Positions 51,347 to 59,819 of a DNA stretch of 64,000 nucleotides are shown here, in pieces. The stretch is taken from positions 1 to 64,000 of the forward strand of contig CALUPY010000003.1 in the NCBI GenBank assembly GCA_944322755.1, written 5' to 3'. Source of the stretch: Candidatus Gastranaerophilales bacterium (GTDB lineage: Bacteria; Cyanobacteriota; Vampirovibrionia; Gastranaerophilales; Gastranaerophilaceae). Below the pieces are notes generated by a model. The model was not told where the DNA came from, searched no databases, and worked only from the letters and a program-made list of their open reading frames with translations. Made by a program: the position numbers and the translations under genes. Position 1 is the first letter of the stretch. The number at the start of each line of letters is the position of its first letter.

Positions 51347-51459
51347 AATAATTAAATCCTTTAAATAAGATGAGACTTTCACACTAACTAACCTACCTAA
51401 CTTCCTAACCTTCCCTTCCTATTAAAGTATTGCTCCGAAATGAATCGGGGCTTTTTTTT
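51342..51459 (+). ncRNA. Candidate sRNA with G-free segment (II)
   Basis: Downstream of the TATA element, the plus strand has no G from 51375 to 51426 (52 nt: cacactaactaacctacctaa and similar), then a terminator. The expected RNA is about 115 nt. It lies about 100 bp before bioA but is cut off from it by the terminator, so it is either a stand-alone RNA or an attenuated leader. Its CU-rich tracts (aaccttcccttcct) could pair with purine-rich ribosome binding sites. Same plan as 28600-28700. Confidence 0.5.
51432..51459 (+). terminator. Intrinsic terminator of candidate sRNA II
   Basis: GCTCCGA and TCGGGGC form a 7-bp stem with one wobble, followed by eight T. Confidence 0.8.
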
Positions 51460-51560
51460 GCTCTGTTTATCCCTTGATACCAGCGGTTTTGAAACACTTA
51501 TGATAGTAAGAAATTTATTTTTGGTGTAACATTGTAGGGCAGAATTTTGGGGAGTGCAAA

Positions 51561-52919
51561 ATGAACAGCAAAGATGAGTGGATTGAAAAAGATTTAAAAT
51601 ACGTATGGCACCCTGATACGCAGATGAAACAGTATGAAGGGGCAGATTTTAAGCCTGTTTTAATCGAACGGGGAAAGGGAATATACCTGTATGATTCTGA
51701 TGGAAACCGTTATATAGACGGAGTTTCCTCGTGGTGGGTAAACACACTCGGCCACTCAAATCCTAGGCTTAACAAAGTTCTTACGCAACAGGCTGAAAAA
51801 ATAGAACATGTGCTGCTTGCCGATTTTACGCACAAACCTGCAGTTGAACTGGCGCAGCGACTTATAGAACTTGCAGGAGAGCCTTTCTCTAAAGTATTCT
51901 ACTCTGATGACGGCTCGACAGCAGTGGAAGTTGCAATAAAAATGGCATACCAGTACTGGTATCAAAAGGGCAAACCCGAAAAAAAGCACTTTGTTTCAAT
52001 GACAGAGTCATATCACGGGGACACGCTCGGGTCTGTGTCTGTCGGAGGTATTGATATTTATAAGAAAATATTCAGCCCGCTTGTGTTCGAAACGCTCAAA
52101 GTTTCAGCCCCATACTGCTACAGATGCCCGAAATGCTGCACTCAAGGCGATTGCGCTCTTGAGTGTTTTTCAGAAGTCGAAGAGCTTTTTGAAAAAAGGC
52201 ACAATGAAATTGCGGCAATGATTGTGGAGCCGCTTGTTCAGGGTGCGGCAGGCATGAGAGTTTACCCATGTGAATACTTAACAAGACTGCGCAAACTGTG
52301 TGACAAATACGATATTTTACTTATAGATGACGAAGTTGCAATGGCTTTTGGCAGAACCGGAAAATATTTCGCCTTTGAGCATGCCGGAATAAAACCTGAT
52401 ATATTCTGCGTTGCAAAAGGTATAACAGCCGGATACATACCACTTGCGGCAACAATCACTACTGACAAAATATACAATGCTTTTTATGACGAATTTTCTT
52501 CTCTGAAAACGTTCTATCACGGGCACAGCTTTACGGGGAACCCCGTGGCGTGCGCAATTGCCGTCGAAAACCTAAAAATTATGCAGGAAGAAAGAATAGT
52601 AGAAAATCTGACTCCGAAAATAAATAAACTCAAAAGCTGTCTTGAAAAATTTAAAGCGCTTGAACATGCCGGAGATATCCGTCATATCGGGATGATAGGC
52701 GCTATAGAGCTCGTAAAGAATAAGAAAACCAGAGAGCCTTATCCGTTTACAGACAGAACCGGCCACAGAGTTTTTAAATCCGCATTGAAAAAAGGAGCAG
52801 TTCTCCGTCCGATAGGGAATGTAATATACTTTATGCCGCCGCTTATTATAACGGAGGAAGAGATTGAAGAACTGACTGATATTGCTTTTTCCGCAATTAA
52901 AGAAGTCACGGAGGGCTGA
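51561..52919 (+). CDS. bioA: Adenosylmethionine-8-amino-7-oxononanoate aminotransferase
   Basis: A 452-aa class III PLP aminotransferase of biotin synthesis, making 7,8-diaminopelargonate with SAM as amino donor. BioA marks: YVWHPDTQMKQYE (family HPYTQM), DGVSSWWVNTLGH, ESYHGDTLGSVSVGG, the PLP aspartate in LIDDEVAMAFGRTG and Lys in CVAKGITAGYIPLAA. No other bio genes in the window. The start has SD GGGGAGTG upstream. Confidence 0.93.
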   Translation: MNSKDEWIEKDLKYVWHPDTQMKQYEGADFKPVLIERGKGIYLYDSDGNRYIDGVSSWWVNTLGHSNPRLNKVLTQQAEKIEHVLLADFTHKPAVELAQRLIELAGEPFSKVFYSDDGSTAVEVAIKMAYQYWYQKGKPEKKHFVSMTESYHGDTLGSVSVGGIDIYKKIFSPLVFETLKVSAPYCYRCPKCCTQGDCALECFSEVEELFEKRHNEIAAMIVEPLVQGAAGMRVYPCEYLTRLRKLCDKYDILLIDDEVAMAFGRTGKYFAFEHAGIKPDIFCVAKGITAGYIPLAATITTDKIYNAFYDEFSSLKTFYHGHSFTGNPVACAIAVENLKIMQEERIVENLTPKINKLKSCLEKFKALEHAGDIRHIGMIGAIELVKNKKTREPYPFTDRTGHRVFKSALKKGAVLRPIGNVIYFMPPLIITEEEIEELTDIAFSAIKEVTEG

Positions 52920-53102
52920 ATGTCCCGGCCTTCATAAAATACAGAGCGTACGCTTTTAGGGAAACTGCAGGTGCTTCCGGCGGCAGAGTATTCAGATAAT
53001 AATTGTAAATTTTTATAAAAAATTCACGAAAAAGACAAAAAATTTGTAAAAATAATAAATTCACGAGCCTTGTATCAAAAAAATATTCGGACAGGTGTGC
53101 AG

Positions 53103-55910
53103 ATGATTGAACCAATTAACGGCGTAAATAGCGGATATCTAAACAACATAAAACCTCAAACCGGCAGACAGACACTGCCTGTTGAGAAAAAGCCGCCTGT
53201 TTTTTATGCAGACCCGACAGCCGCCATAAAATCCGGGCTTTCCGTAAAAGCGCCAATGCCCTACAGTTTTGTCCGAGATATAAATGTACCTTACTCAAAT
53301 CCGGCAAAATATTACAGACTTGCTAACGGACAGAAGGTTATTATTCTGCAAAAACCCGGCCAGACTGTTGTAAAATCATATTTTAATGTCGGTTCACTCA
53401 ACGAAAAAGAAGAAGAAAAAGGAATTTTTCACTTTATTGAACATATGAAATTTAACGGCTCGGAGAATCTTGCAGCAGGCGAATTTTTCGATACGGTCAA
53501 CAAAATGGGCGCCTCAACAAACGCCTCTACAGGCATGTCGACTACTGATTACTATGTTGCGACACAGATTTTGAACGAAAATGACCTTGATACCACTATA
53601 AAAATCCATGCCGATATGCTTCAGACGCCTTCACACACGCCGGAAATGGTAGAAAAAGAAAAAGGCCCAGTTCTGTCTGAAATAAGTATGTGCTCGGATG
53701 AGCCGGTGAATCTGGCACTCAACACCTGCATAAAAAATCTTTTCGGCATAAAAACAAATGTTCCTGATTTAGTAGCCGGCACAATCTCCACTGTCGGCAG
53801 TCTCACAAGTGAACAGGTTAAAGCAAACGACGATGCATGGTACTCGCCGGACAACTGCGTTACCGTAATCACAGGAAACACTGACCCGCAAAAAACAATT
53901 GAGCTTGTCTCAAAATATTTTACGTCACAAAGACAAAGCAAAACCGAAAACAGGGTCTACACGGAACTCACACCAATAGACTCGCCTGTAAGAGCCGATG
54001 CACTCTTGCGCAAAGCAAAAAACTCTACCATCATACTCGGATTCAAGGGGCCGAATAACAATTCAGCAAAAGAAATGATTGTTCAGGATCTTCTTGCCGG
54101 CATACTTTTTGGAAGCAGAGACGGAAGAATAAGCGGTATGCTCGACAAAATTCATTCCTCGGGATTCTTTGCGTCAGAAAAAGTTAGCAACAAACCTGAC
54201 GCACCCTCCGCCATAATGTTAATTTCCCAAACTTCGCCCCAAAAAGCGGAAGAGGTTTTGAAAATGTATTACAGGGCAATACAGGAGGTTAAAGCGAATC
54301 CGATTACCCAAAAAGAACTGGACAAAGAAAAACTCGGCTATAAAATGGCTCTGTCTGAAATTTCAGAAAACTCCGGCTCCCTAAACTCCTTTATCGGCTC
54401 GGCAATGCTCAACGGAAATACCGATTTCATTGAAAACAATCTGCAAATACTCGACAATATTACGACAAAAGACCTTGATGATTTTGCAAAAAAATATCTT
54501 GACCTGAACAAGGTCTCTCTGAGCCTTGTTCATCCCGCAGATATAAACGAACAAACGCTTCTTGATAATTATAAAAAATCCTCAACAATTTCGTTCAAAG
54601 GTGCAATTCCAGAAGTTTTCGATGAAACAAAAATAAAACAGTACAATCTTAAAAACAATATGACAGCTGTTTTTAACCCAAACTCATCTGAAATAGTAAA
54701 CTACAAACTCAATTTGAACGCAAAAATACCTGCCATGGTAAAACCCGGAACACCGCAGATTCTCTCCAGAATGCTAATGGAAGGCTCTATGTTCAAAAAC
54801 CGCAGTCAATTTTTCAATCAGGCAGAGCAGGAAGGCATATATCTTTCTCTTGCGTCTGATTCAAAAGAGATAGATGTCTCCTGCACAGCGCCGTCAAATT
54901 CTGCGCAAAAGTCTCTGAAATATATGAAAGAAGCTTTGCTCAATCCGCGTTTTACGCAGGAAAGACTAGATTACACAAAAGCTAAACTGACAGAAGCCCT
55001 GAAAAATACAGAGGTCACGGCCTCTGATATGCTTTACAGAGAACTTTTCCCGGACATAAGCGAATATGCAACCGCAGATGAAATTGAAAAGTCGATAAGC
55101 AGTATTACGCTAGCAGATATCATTGGACTGTATCAATATATTATGCAAAATGCACAGGCTGACTTTGTAATGACAGCGCCTGTTGAAAATAATCCAATGC
55201 TTATACCGGGGGCAATAAACGAGCTCTCTTTCGGATTTCCGAACTTTAAGCCAAAGACCTTTGATACATTCAAACGATATACCCCAATTAAAGAAAACAA
55301 ACTTATTACAAAAGAGGACAAAAGGATTCAGGCAGAGATTAAGCAGGCATACACATTTAAGATTAACAACAATCCGAAAGACAGGCTGACATTTATCCTT
55401 CTTGACACAATTCTCGGCGGCAATCCTTCTTCAAGACTCTTCTCCGACCTCAGAGAAAAACAGATGCTCGCATACAGAGTGAATTCAGACTTTGATGCAA
55501 TCGGAGACACGGGTATTATCTCTCTTTACATTAAAACAACCACTGACGATAAGGAAAATAACATACAAAAATACGACAATGTACAAAAATCTCTGGACGG
55601 TTTTAAAAAGCATATAGAAAAATTAAAGACAGAAATGGTTCCAGAAGAAGAACTGAATGCAGCAAAACTCAGACTTAAAACAACATTCTTAAATGAAACA
55701 GAAAGTTCTGCAGACCGGACGGACACGCTTATGTCCAATTTGTATTCGCCATACTCAGTCAAAAGTACGGACAAATACCTGAAGCTAATAGATGAAATCA
55801 CTCCGGAAGATATTTACAATGCCGCTAACTACGCTTTTAGCGGAAATTCTGTCACCTCTGTCGTTGCAAGTGAAAATACACTAAAGAATATGCCTACAAC
55901 ATCAGAATAG
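53103..55910 (+). CDS. M16-family zinc peptidase (two-repeat), no signal peptide
   Basis: A 935-aa insulinase-type protein. The first half has the inverted zinc motif in FHFIEHMKFNG (HxxEH, residues 110-114) and the distal Glu in the following VEKEKGPVLSEIS; the second half is the inactive partner repeat with FILLDTILGGNPSSRLFSDLRE. An ISFKGAIPE linker joins the halves near 510. It starts MIEPINGVNSGYLNN and has no export signal, unlike PqqL or other periplasmic M16 members. The ATG at 53103 has ACAGGTG upstream. It probably degrades peptides; substrate unknown. Confidence 0.9.
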   Translation: MIEPINGVNSGYLNNIKPQTGRQTLPVEKKPPVFYADPTAAIKSGLSVKAPMPYSFVRDINVPYSNPAKYYRLANGQKVIILQKPGQTVVKSYFNVGSLNEKEEEKGIFHFIEHMKFNGSENLAAGEFFDTVNKMGASTNASTGMSTTDYYVATQILNENDLDTTIKIHADMLQTPSHTPEMVEKEKGPVLSEISMCSDEPVNLALNTCIKNLFGIKTNVPDLVAGTISTVGSLTSEQVKANDDAWYSPDNCVTVITGNTDPQKTIELVSKYFTSQRQSKTENRVYTELTPIDSPVRADALLRKAKNSTIILGFKGPNNNSAKEMIVQDLLAGILFGSRDGRISGMLDKIHSSGFFASEKVSNKPDAPSAIMLISQTSPQKAEEVLKMYYRAIQEVKANPITQKELDKEKLGYKMALSEISENSGSLNSFIGSAMLNGNTDFIENNLQILDNITTKDLDDFAKKYLDLNKVSLSLVHPADINEQTLLDNYKKSSTISFKGAIPEVFDETKIKQYNLKNNMTAVFNPNSSEIVNYKLNLNAKIPAMVKPGTPQILSRMLMEGSMFKNRSQFFNQAEQEGIYLSLASDSKEIDVSCTAPSNSAQKSLKYMKEALLNPRFTQERLDYTKAKLTEALKNTEVTASDMLYRELFPDISEYATADEIEKSISSITLADIIGLYQYIMQNAQADFVMTAPVENNPMLIPGAINELSFGFPNFKPKTFDTFKRYTPIKENKLITKEDKRIQAEIKQAYTFKINNNPKDRLTFILLDTILGGNPSSRLFSDLREKQMLAYRVNSDFDAIGDTGIISLYIKTTTDDKENNIQKYDNVQKSLDGFKKHIEKLKTEMVPEEELNAAKLRLKTTFLNETESSADRTDTLMSNLYSPYSVKSTDKYLKLIDEITPEDIYNAANYAFSGNSVTSVVASENTLKNMPTTSE

Positions 55911-55967
55911 ATTATTGTGCCTGCACTTGCCTTATATGAATTTTTCTTCGCAAAGTACCGGAGCGGA

Positions 55968-56366
55968 TTAGTAAATTGAATAGCCCTCGGAGTCTTTTTC
56001 CCAGTCTTCACGGCTGACCTTAAATGCATGCGCCCAGAATTTTTCAATAGCATACGTTTCACGTTCCTCTTTGTGAAGAACATGAACAATTACATCGCCA
56101 TAATCCAGAAGATTCCATCTGTTTTTCATGTCCTTTTCTTCACCAGCCGGTATGCGTTCAAAAAGATGTTTTACCCTGTCTCTGACATGTTCGGTCAGCG
56201 CTCTTACCTGTGTCGTGCTGTCAGCAGAGCAGATTACGAAAAAATCCGCAAGTACAGAGACATTGCTTATATTCAAAATTGTTATATCCTGCCCGAGTTT
56301 GTCATCCAGTATACGGGCAATTACGCTTGCAAATTTAGATGATGTGATTTGGTTATGTTCGCTCAA
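55968..56366 (-). CDS. rsfS: Ribosomal silencing factor RsfS
   Basis: A 132-aa RsfS/Iojap protein that binds L14 and keeps 50S subunits apart under starvation. Motifs: ARILDDKLGQDITILNISNVS, ADFFVICSADSTTQVRAL, NRWNLLDYGDVIVHVLHKEER and YAIEKFWAHAF. Start is TTG with AGGGAA 8 nt upstream. It faces the M16 gene tail to tail. Confidence 0.95.
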   Translation of the reverse strand: MSEHNQITSSKFASVIARILDDKLGQDITILNISNVSVLADFFVICSADSTTQVRALTEHVRDRVKHLFERIPAGEEKDMKNRWNLLDYGDVIVHVLHKEERETYAIEKFWAHAFKVSREDWEKDSEGYSIY

Positions 56367-56519
56367 TTTTTTATTCCCTATTTTTATCCAATCCGGTGCT
56401 CATTGCGCTAAGCCCGCCTATATCAAACCAGACACGGAAAGCTCTTATTATCAAAATTCTGGAGCTTTCTTCTATTTGTAAAATTGTATAACAAGTCTAT
56501 CATAAAAATAAAAAAATAC

Positions 56520-56550
56520 AAAAAGCACTAATAGGAGTCAGCGCTTTTTG
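56520..56550 (-). terminator. Intrinsic terminator of rpsU
   Basis: AAAAAGCGCT and AGTGCTTTTT pair on the minus strand (10 bp, one wobble), followed by a T-rich run. Confidence 0.85.
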
Positions 56551-56575
56551 TAATAAAACAACTCTGTATAACAAA

Positions 56576-56749
56576 TTAAACTCTGCGTTTTCTCGCAGCT
56601 TCAGATTTACGTTTTCTTTTTATACTTGGTTTTTCATAAACTTCGCGTCTTTTAATTTCTGAAAGAATACCAGCTTTTTGGATTTTCTTTTTGAATCTTT
56701 TAAGAGCACTTTCTATACTTTCGTTTTCTCCGACTCTTACTTCCGGCAT
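56576..56749 (-). CDS. rpsU: 30S ribosomal protein S21
   Basis: A 57-aa basic protein: [20 protein letters not shown], then [20 protein letters not shown] and a Lys/Arg-rich end. This is S21, which helps the 30S subunit base-pair with mRNA leaders. The length is normal. SD AAGGTGG is 10 nt before the ATG. It has its own promoter and terminator. Confidence 0.95.
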   Translation of the reverse strand: MPEVRVGENESIESALKRFKKKIQKAGILSEIKRREVYEKPSIKRKRKSEAARKRRV

Positions 56750-56793
56750 TTATTTTCACCACCTTCTGCTTGGTTTATGTAATTTGTGTTGTT

Positions 56794-56822
56794 ATAATAT
56801 CACGCACATATTTCAAATACAA
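56794..56822 (-). promoter_or_regulatory. Predicted promoter of rpsU
   Basis: Minus strand TTGTAT (56817-56822), 17-nt spacer, TATTAT (56794-56799). Just upstream a perfect 20-bp palindrome, CACTTTTTTATAAAAAAGTG (56833-56852), separates rpsU from tyrS. Confidence 0.55.
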
Positions 56823-56913
56823 CCCCGCTAAACACTTTTTTATAAAAAAGTGAGTCATTTACAATTTTTTTGTTACAATTAATACATCATTATCTAACAG
56901 AGGATTAATAATA

Positions 56914-58134
56914 ATGGAAGAAAAATTTCAACTTAAAGAAGAATTCATAAAACAGGCGGAAGAAATTTCAAGAGGCGCAGAACTTCTTCCGGGCGGAGTA
57001 AAAGAACTGGCTATAAAACTCCAAAAATCAAAAGAATCAGGAAAACCCATCCGCGTAAAACTCGGTATGGATCCGACCAGACCTGACCTGCACCTCGGTC
57101 ACACCGTAGTTATGAAAAAACTCAAAAAATTTCAGGAACTCGGACATACAATAGTGCTGCTTGTAGGCGGTGCAACAGCAATGGTCGGAGACCCTTCGGG
57201 CAAGTCAGAAACACGTCCGGCTCTTACAAAAGAACAGGTCGAAGAAAATGCAAAAACATATTTCGAGCAGATATCCAAAGTCCTCGACACCTCTAAAGCC
57301 GAAGTCGTAAACAATGCTGACTGGCTGCACAAAATGCAGCTGACTGACCTGCTAAAACTTGCCTCAAACGTCACTGTCGCGCAGATGATGACACGTGATG
57401 ACTTTGCAAAACGTTATGCGGAAGGAAAACCTATTTCGATTCACGAGTTTTTCTACCCGCTTATGCAGGCTTATGACTCTGTGGCTATAGATGCAGACAT
57501 TGAACTCGGAGGAACAGACCAGAGATTCAACGTCCTTCTCGGACGAGAAATTCAAACCGCTTACGGAAAACCGAATCCGCAGATGGTTATGCTCCTGCCT
57601 TTGATTGAGGGAACGGACGGACTCGTTAAAATGTCAAAAACTTATCCGGAACACTGTATTTCTCTCACGGACAGCGCAAAAGACATGTACGGCAAGCTGA
57701 TGTCTATTCCGGACACATTAATTGTCAAATATTTCAGCCTGCTTACAGATATTTCAGACAAGGAGCTTAAAGACATTGAAGAACGCCTGAAAACAGAAAA
57801 CCCCCGTGATATCAAAATGCAGCTTGCATACACAATTACGAATGAATACCACAGTGATGAAGAAACTAAAAAAGCACAGGATGAATTCGTGAATGTAGTA
57901 CAAAACAAAGGTATACCAGAGGATATTCCGTCATATAAAATGGAAAAAGAAATGAATATTCTCGATTTGCTTCTTGAATTAGGTTTCGTTGCCAGCAAGG
58001 GCGAGGCAAAAAGACTGATTGCAGGCGGCGGTGTAAAAATAGACAATGAAAAAATCACGGACATAACTCTGTCAGTTCCTGCAAAACCGGCAATACTTCA
58101 GGCAGGAAAAAGAAAATACATGAGGCTTGTATAA
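56914..58134 (+). CDS. tyrS: Tyrosyl-tRNA synthetase
   Basis: A 406-aa class I synthetase. HIGH-like motif HLGHTVVMKK, tyrosine-binding QAYDSVAIDADIELGGTDQRFN, KMSKT (KMSKS-like) and a C-terminal S4 RNA-binding domain (LLLELGFVASKGEAKRLI). The preceding PTRPDLHLGH and lack of the TyrRS-S long insertion put it in the TyrZ-type branch. Its stop touches the cysK ATG directly. Confidence 0.95.
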   Translation: MEEKFQLKEEFIKQAEEISRGAELLPGGVKELAIKLQKSKESGKPIRVKLGMDPTRPDLHLGHTVVMKKLKKFQELGHTIVLLVGGATAMVGDPSGKSETRPALTKEQVEENAKTYFEQISKVLDTSKAEVVNNADWLHKMQLTDLLKLASNVTVAQMMTRDDFAKRYAEGKPISIHEFFYPLMQAYDSVAIDADIELGGTDQRFNVLLGREIQTAYGKPNPQMVMLLPLIEGTDGLVKMSKTYPEHCISLTDSAKDMYGKLMSIPDTLIVKYFSLLTDISDKELKDIEERLKTENPRDIKMQLAYTITNEYHSDEETKKAQDEFVNVVQNKGIPEDIPSYKMEKEMNILDLLLELGFVASKGEAKRLIAGGGVKIDNEKITDITLSVPAKPAILQAGKRKYMRLV

Positions 58135-59052
58135 ATGATTCACAAGAACATTCTTGAACTCATCGGCAGAACGCCGATGGTTATGCTGAATAAAATTAAC
58201 GATTCGGACACCAAAGTCGCGGTTAAGCTGGAATATTTTAATCCGGCAAACTCCGTAAAAGACAGGCCTGCTCTTTTTATGCTCGAAGAAGCAGAAAAGA
58301 AGGGACTTGTTAATAAAGACACTGTCATAATAGAGCCTACGAGCGGAAACACCGGTATCGGGCTGGCTCTTTGCTCTGCTGTAAAAGGTTACAGAATCAT
58401 TATGACAATGCCGGAGAGTATGAGTCTCGAGCGCAGAAAAATGCTTTCAGGATACGGCGCGGAACTTGTTCTTACCCCTAAAGAACTCGGAATGCAAGGC
58501 GCTGTTGACAAAGCTGTTCAACTTTCAAAGCAATATGAAAACAGTTTCATACCCTCCCAGTTTGACAATCCGGACAATCCGAAATCCCACGAACTCACGA
58601 CTGCGCCTGAAATATGGGAGGATACACGGGGTAAAGTTGACATTTTCGTTGCAAGTTTCGGGACGGGCGGAACAGTCTCGGGAGTCGGAAGAAAACTCAA
58701 AGAATACAATAAAAATATAAAAATTGTTGCAGCAGAGCCTTTTGACAGCCCGCTTGTGACAAAAGGGCACGCAGGAGCGCACGGAATTCAGGGCATAGGT
58801 GCAAATTTTATTCCAAAAAACCTTGATATGCAGGTCATTGACGAAGTCATGACAGTAAAAGAAGATGACGCAATAAAAACTGCCCGAAGACTCGCAAAAG
58901 AAGAAGGCATTCTGGGCGGTATTTCTTCGGGTGCAAACGTTTTTTGTGCTCTTGAATTAGCCAAAAGACCGGAGAATAAAGGCAAATTAATTGTTACAAT
59001 AATTTGTGATTACGGAGAACGATATATTTCAACAAAACTTTTTCAGGACTAA
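58135..59052 (+). CDS. cysK: Cysteine synthase (O-acetylserine sulfhydrylase)
   Basis: A 305-aa PLP enzyme making cysteine from O-acetylserine and sulfide. Schiff-base Lys in NPANSVKDRPA, substrate loop EPTSGNTGIGLA, GTGGTVSGVGRKL phosphate-binding loop and GGISSGANVFCA. It begins right at the tyrS stop and precedes cysE by 12 bp, which gives the donor substrate. Confidence 0.96.
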   Translation: MIHKNILELIGRTPMVMLNKINDSDTKVAVKLEYFNPANSVKDRPALFMLEEAEKKGLVNKDTVIIEPTSGNTGIGLALCSAVKGYRIIMTMPESMSLERRKMLSGYGAELVLTPKELGMQGAVDKAVQLSKQYENSFIPSQFDNPDNPKSHELTTAPEIWEDTRGKVDIFVASFGTGGTVSGVGRKLKEYNKNIKIVAAEPFDSPLVTKGHAGAHGIQGIGANFIPKNLDMQVIDEVMTVKEDDAIKTARRLAKEEGILGGISSGANVFCALELAKRPENKGKLIVTIICDYGERYISTKLFQD

Positions 59053-59064
59053 AAGGATAGAAAA

Positions 59065-59727
59065 ATGCTCATAAAACGCGCACTAAGCCAGATTAAAGAA
59101 GATATAAAGACAATTTACGAAAAAGACCCTGCTGCAGGTAATATAATAGAGGTTCTGTTATGTTATCCGGGGCTGCATGCACTTATTGCGCACAGAATTG
59201 CGCATAAACTCCGTTACTGGAAAATTCCTGTCATCCCACGTCTTATTTCGTACTGGAGCAGAATTTTTACCGGCATAGAAATCCATCCGGGCGCAACAAT
59301 AGGACGCAGGTTTTTCATAGACCATGGCATGGGAGTAGTTATAGGCGAAACTACCATAATCGGCGATGATGTTCTGATTTATCAGGGCGTAACACTTGGC
59401 GGCACAGGCAAAGAGCACGGAAAACGCCATCCTACTCTTGGCAACAATGTTATTGTGGGTGCCGGCGCAAAAGTTCTAGGGAATCTGACAATAGGTTCAA
59501 ATACCCGGATCGGAGCAGGTTCGGTTGTTGTTGATGATGTTCCCGAGAACAGTACTGTTGTCGGCGTTCCGGGCAGAGTTGTCCACCAAAAACTTATGGT
59601 CGGAGGTATTCTTATGCACAACAGAATCCCGGATCCGGTTAAATGCCAGTTGAACAGACTTACGTACGAAGTTCAGGAAATCAAAGAACAGCTCAACATA
59701 ACTACGTCAGGAAAAACAGACTGCTAA
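59065..59727 (+). CDS. cysE: Serine O-acetyltransferase
   Basis: A 220-aa left-handed beta-helix acetyltransferase making O-acetylserine. Helical N terminus, hexapeptide repeats ([20 protein letters not shown]), catalytic His in that stretch, [16 protein letters not shown] and a C-terminal tail beyond the helix. The window has no cysteine repressor; feedback by cysteine is usual for the family. Confidence 0.96.
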   Translation: MLIKRALSQIKEDIKTIYEKDPAAGNIIEVLLCYPGLHALIAHRIAHKLRYWKIPVIPRLISYWSRIFTGIEIHPGATIGRRFFIDHGMGVVIGETTIIGDDVLIYQGVTLGGTGKEHGKRHPTLGNNVIVGAGAKVLGNLTIGSNTRIGAGSVVVDDVPENSTVVGVPGRVVHQKLMVGGILMHNRIPDPVKCQLNRLTYEVQEIKEQLNITTSGKTDC

Positions 59728-59752
59728 CAAGCAGATTTGATTATAAAAATTG

Positions 59753-59803
59753 TTTGTACTAAAATTAAAAACACAGTTAGCTTTAGACAAACATTAGTAC
59801 AAA
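59753..59803 (+). promoter_or_regulatory. Inverted repeat before aspS
   Basis: TTTGTACTAA (59753-59762) and TTAGTACAAA (59794-59803) are exact complements 31 nt apart, just upstream of the aspS SD. Could be a terminator-like loop or a leader structure; no T tract follows. Confidence 0.35.
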
Positions 59804-59819
59804 AATATCAGGGGAAAGA

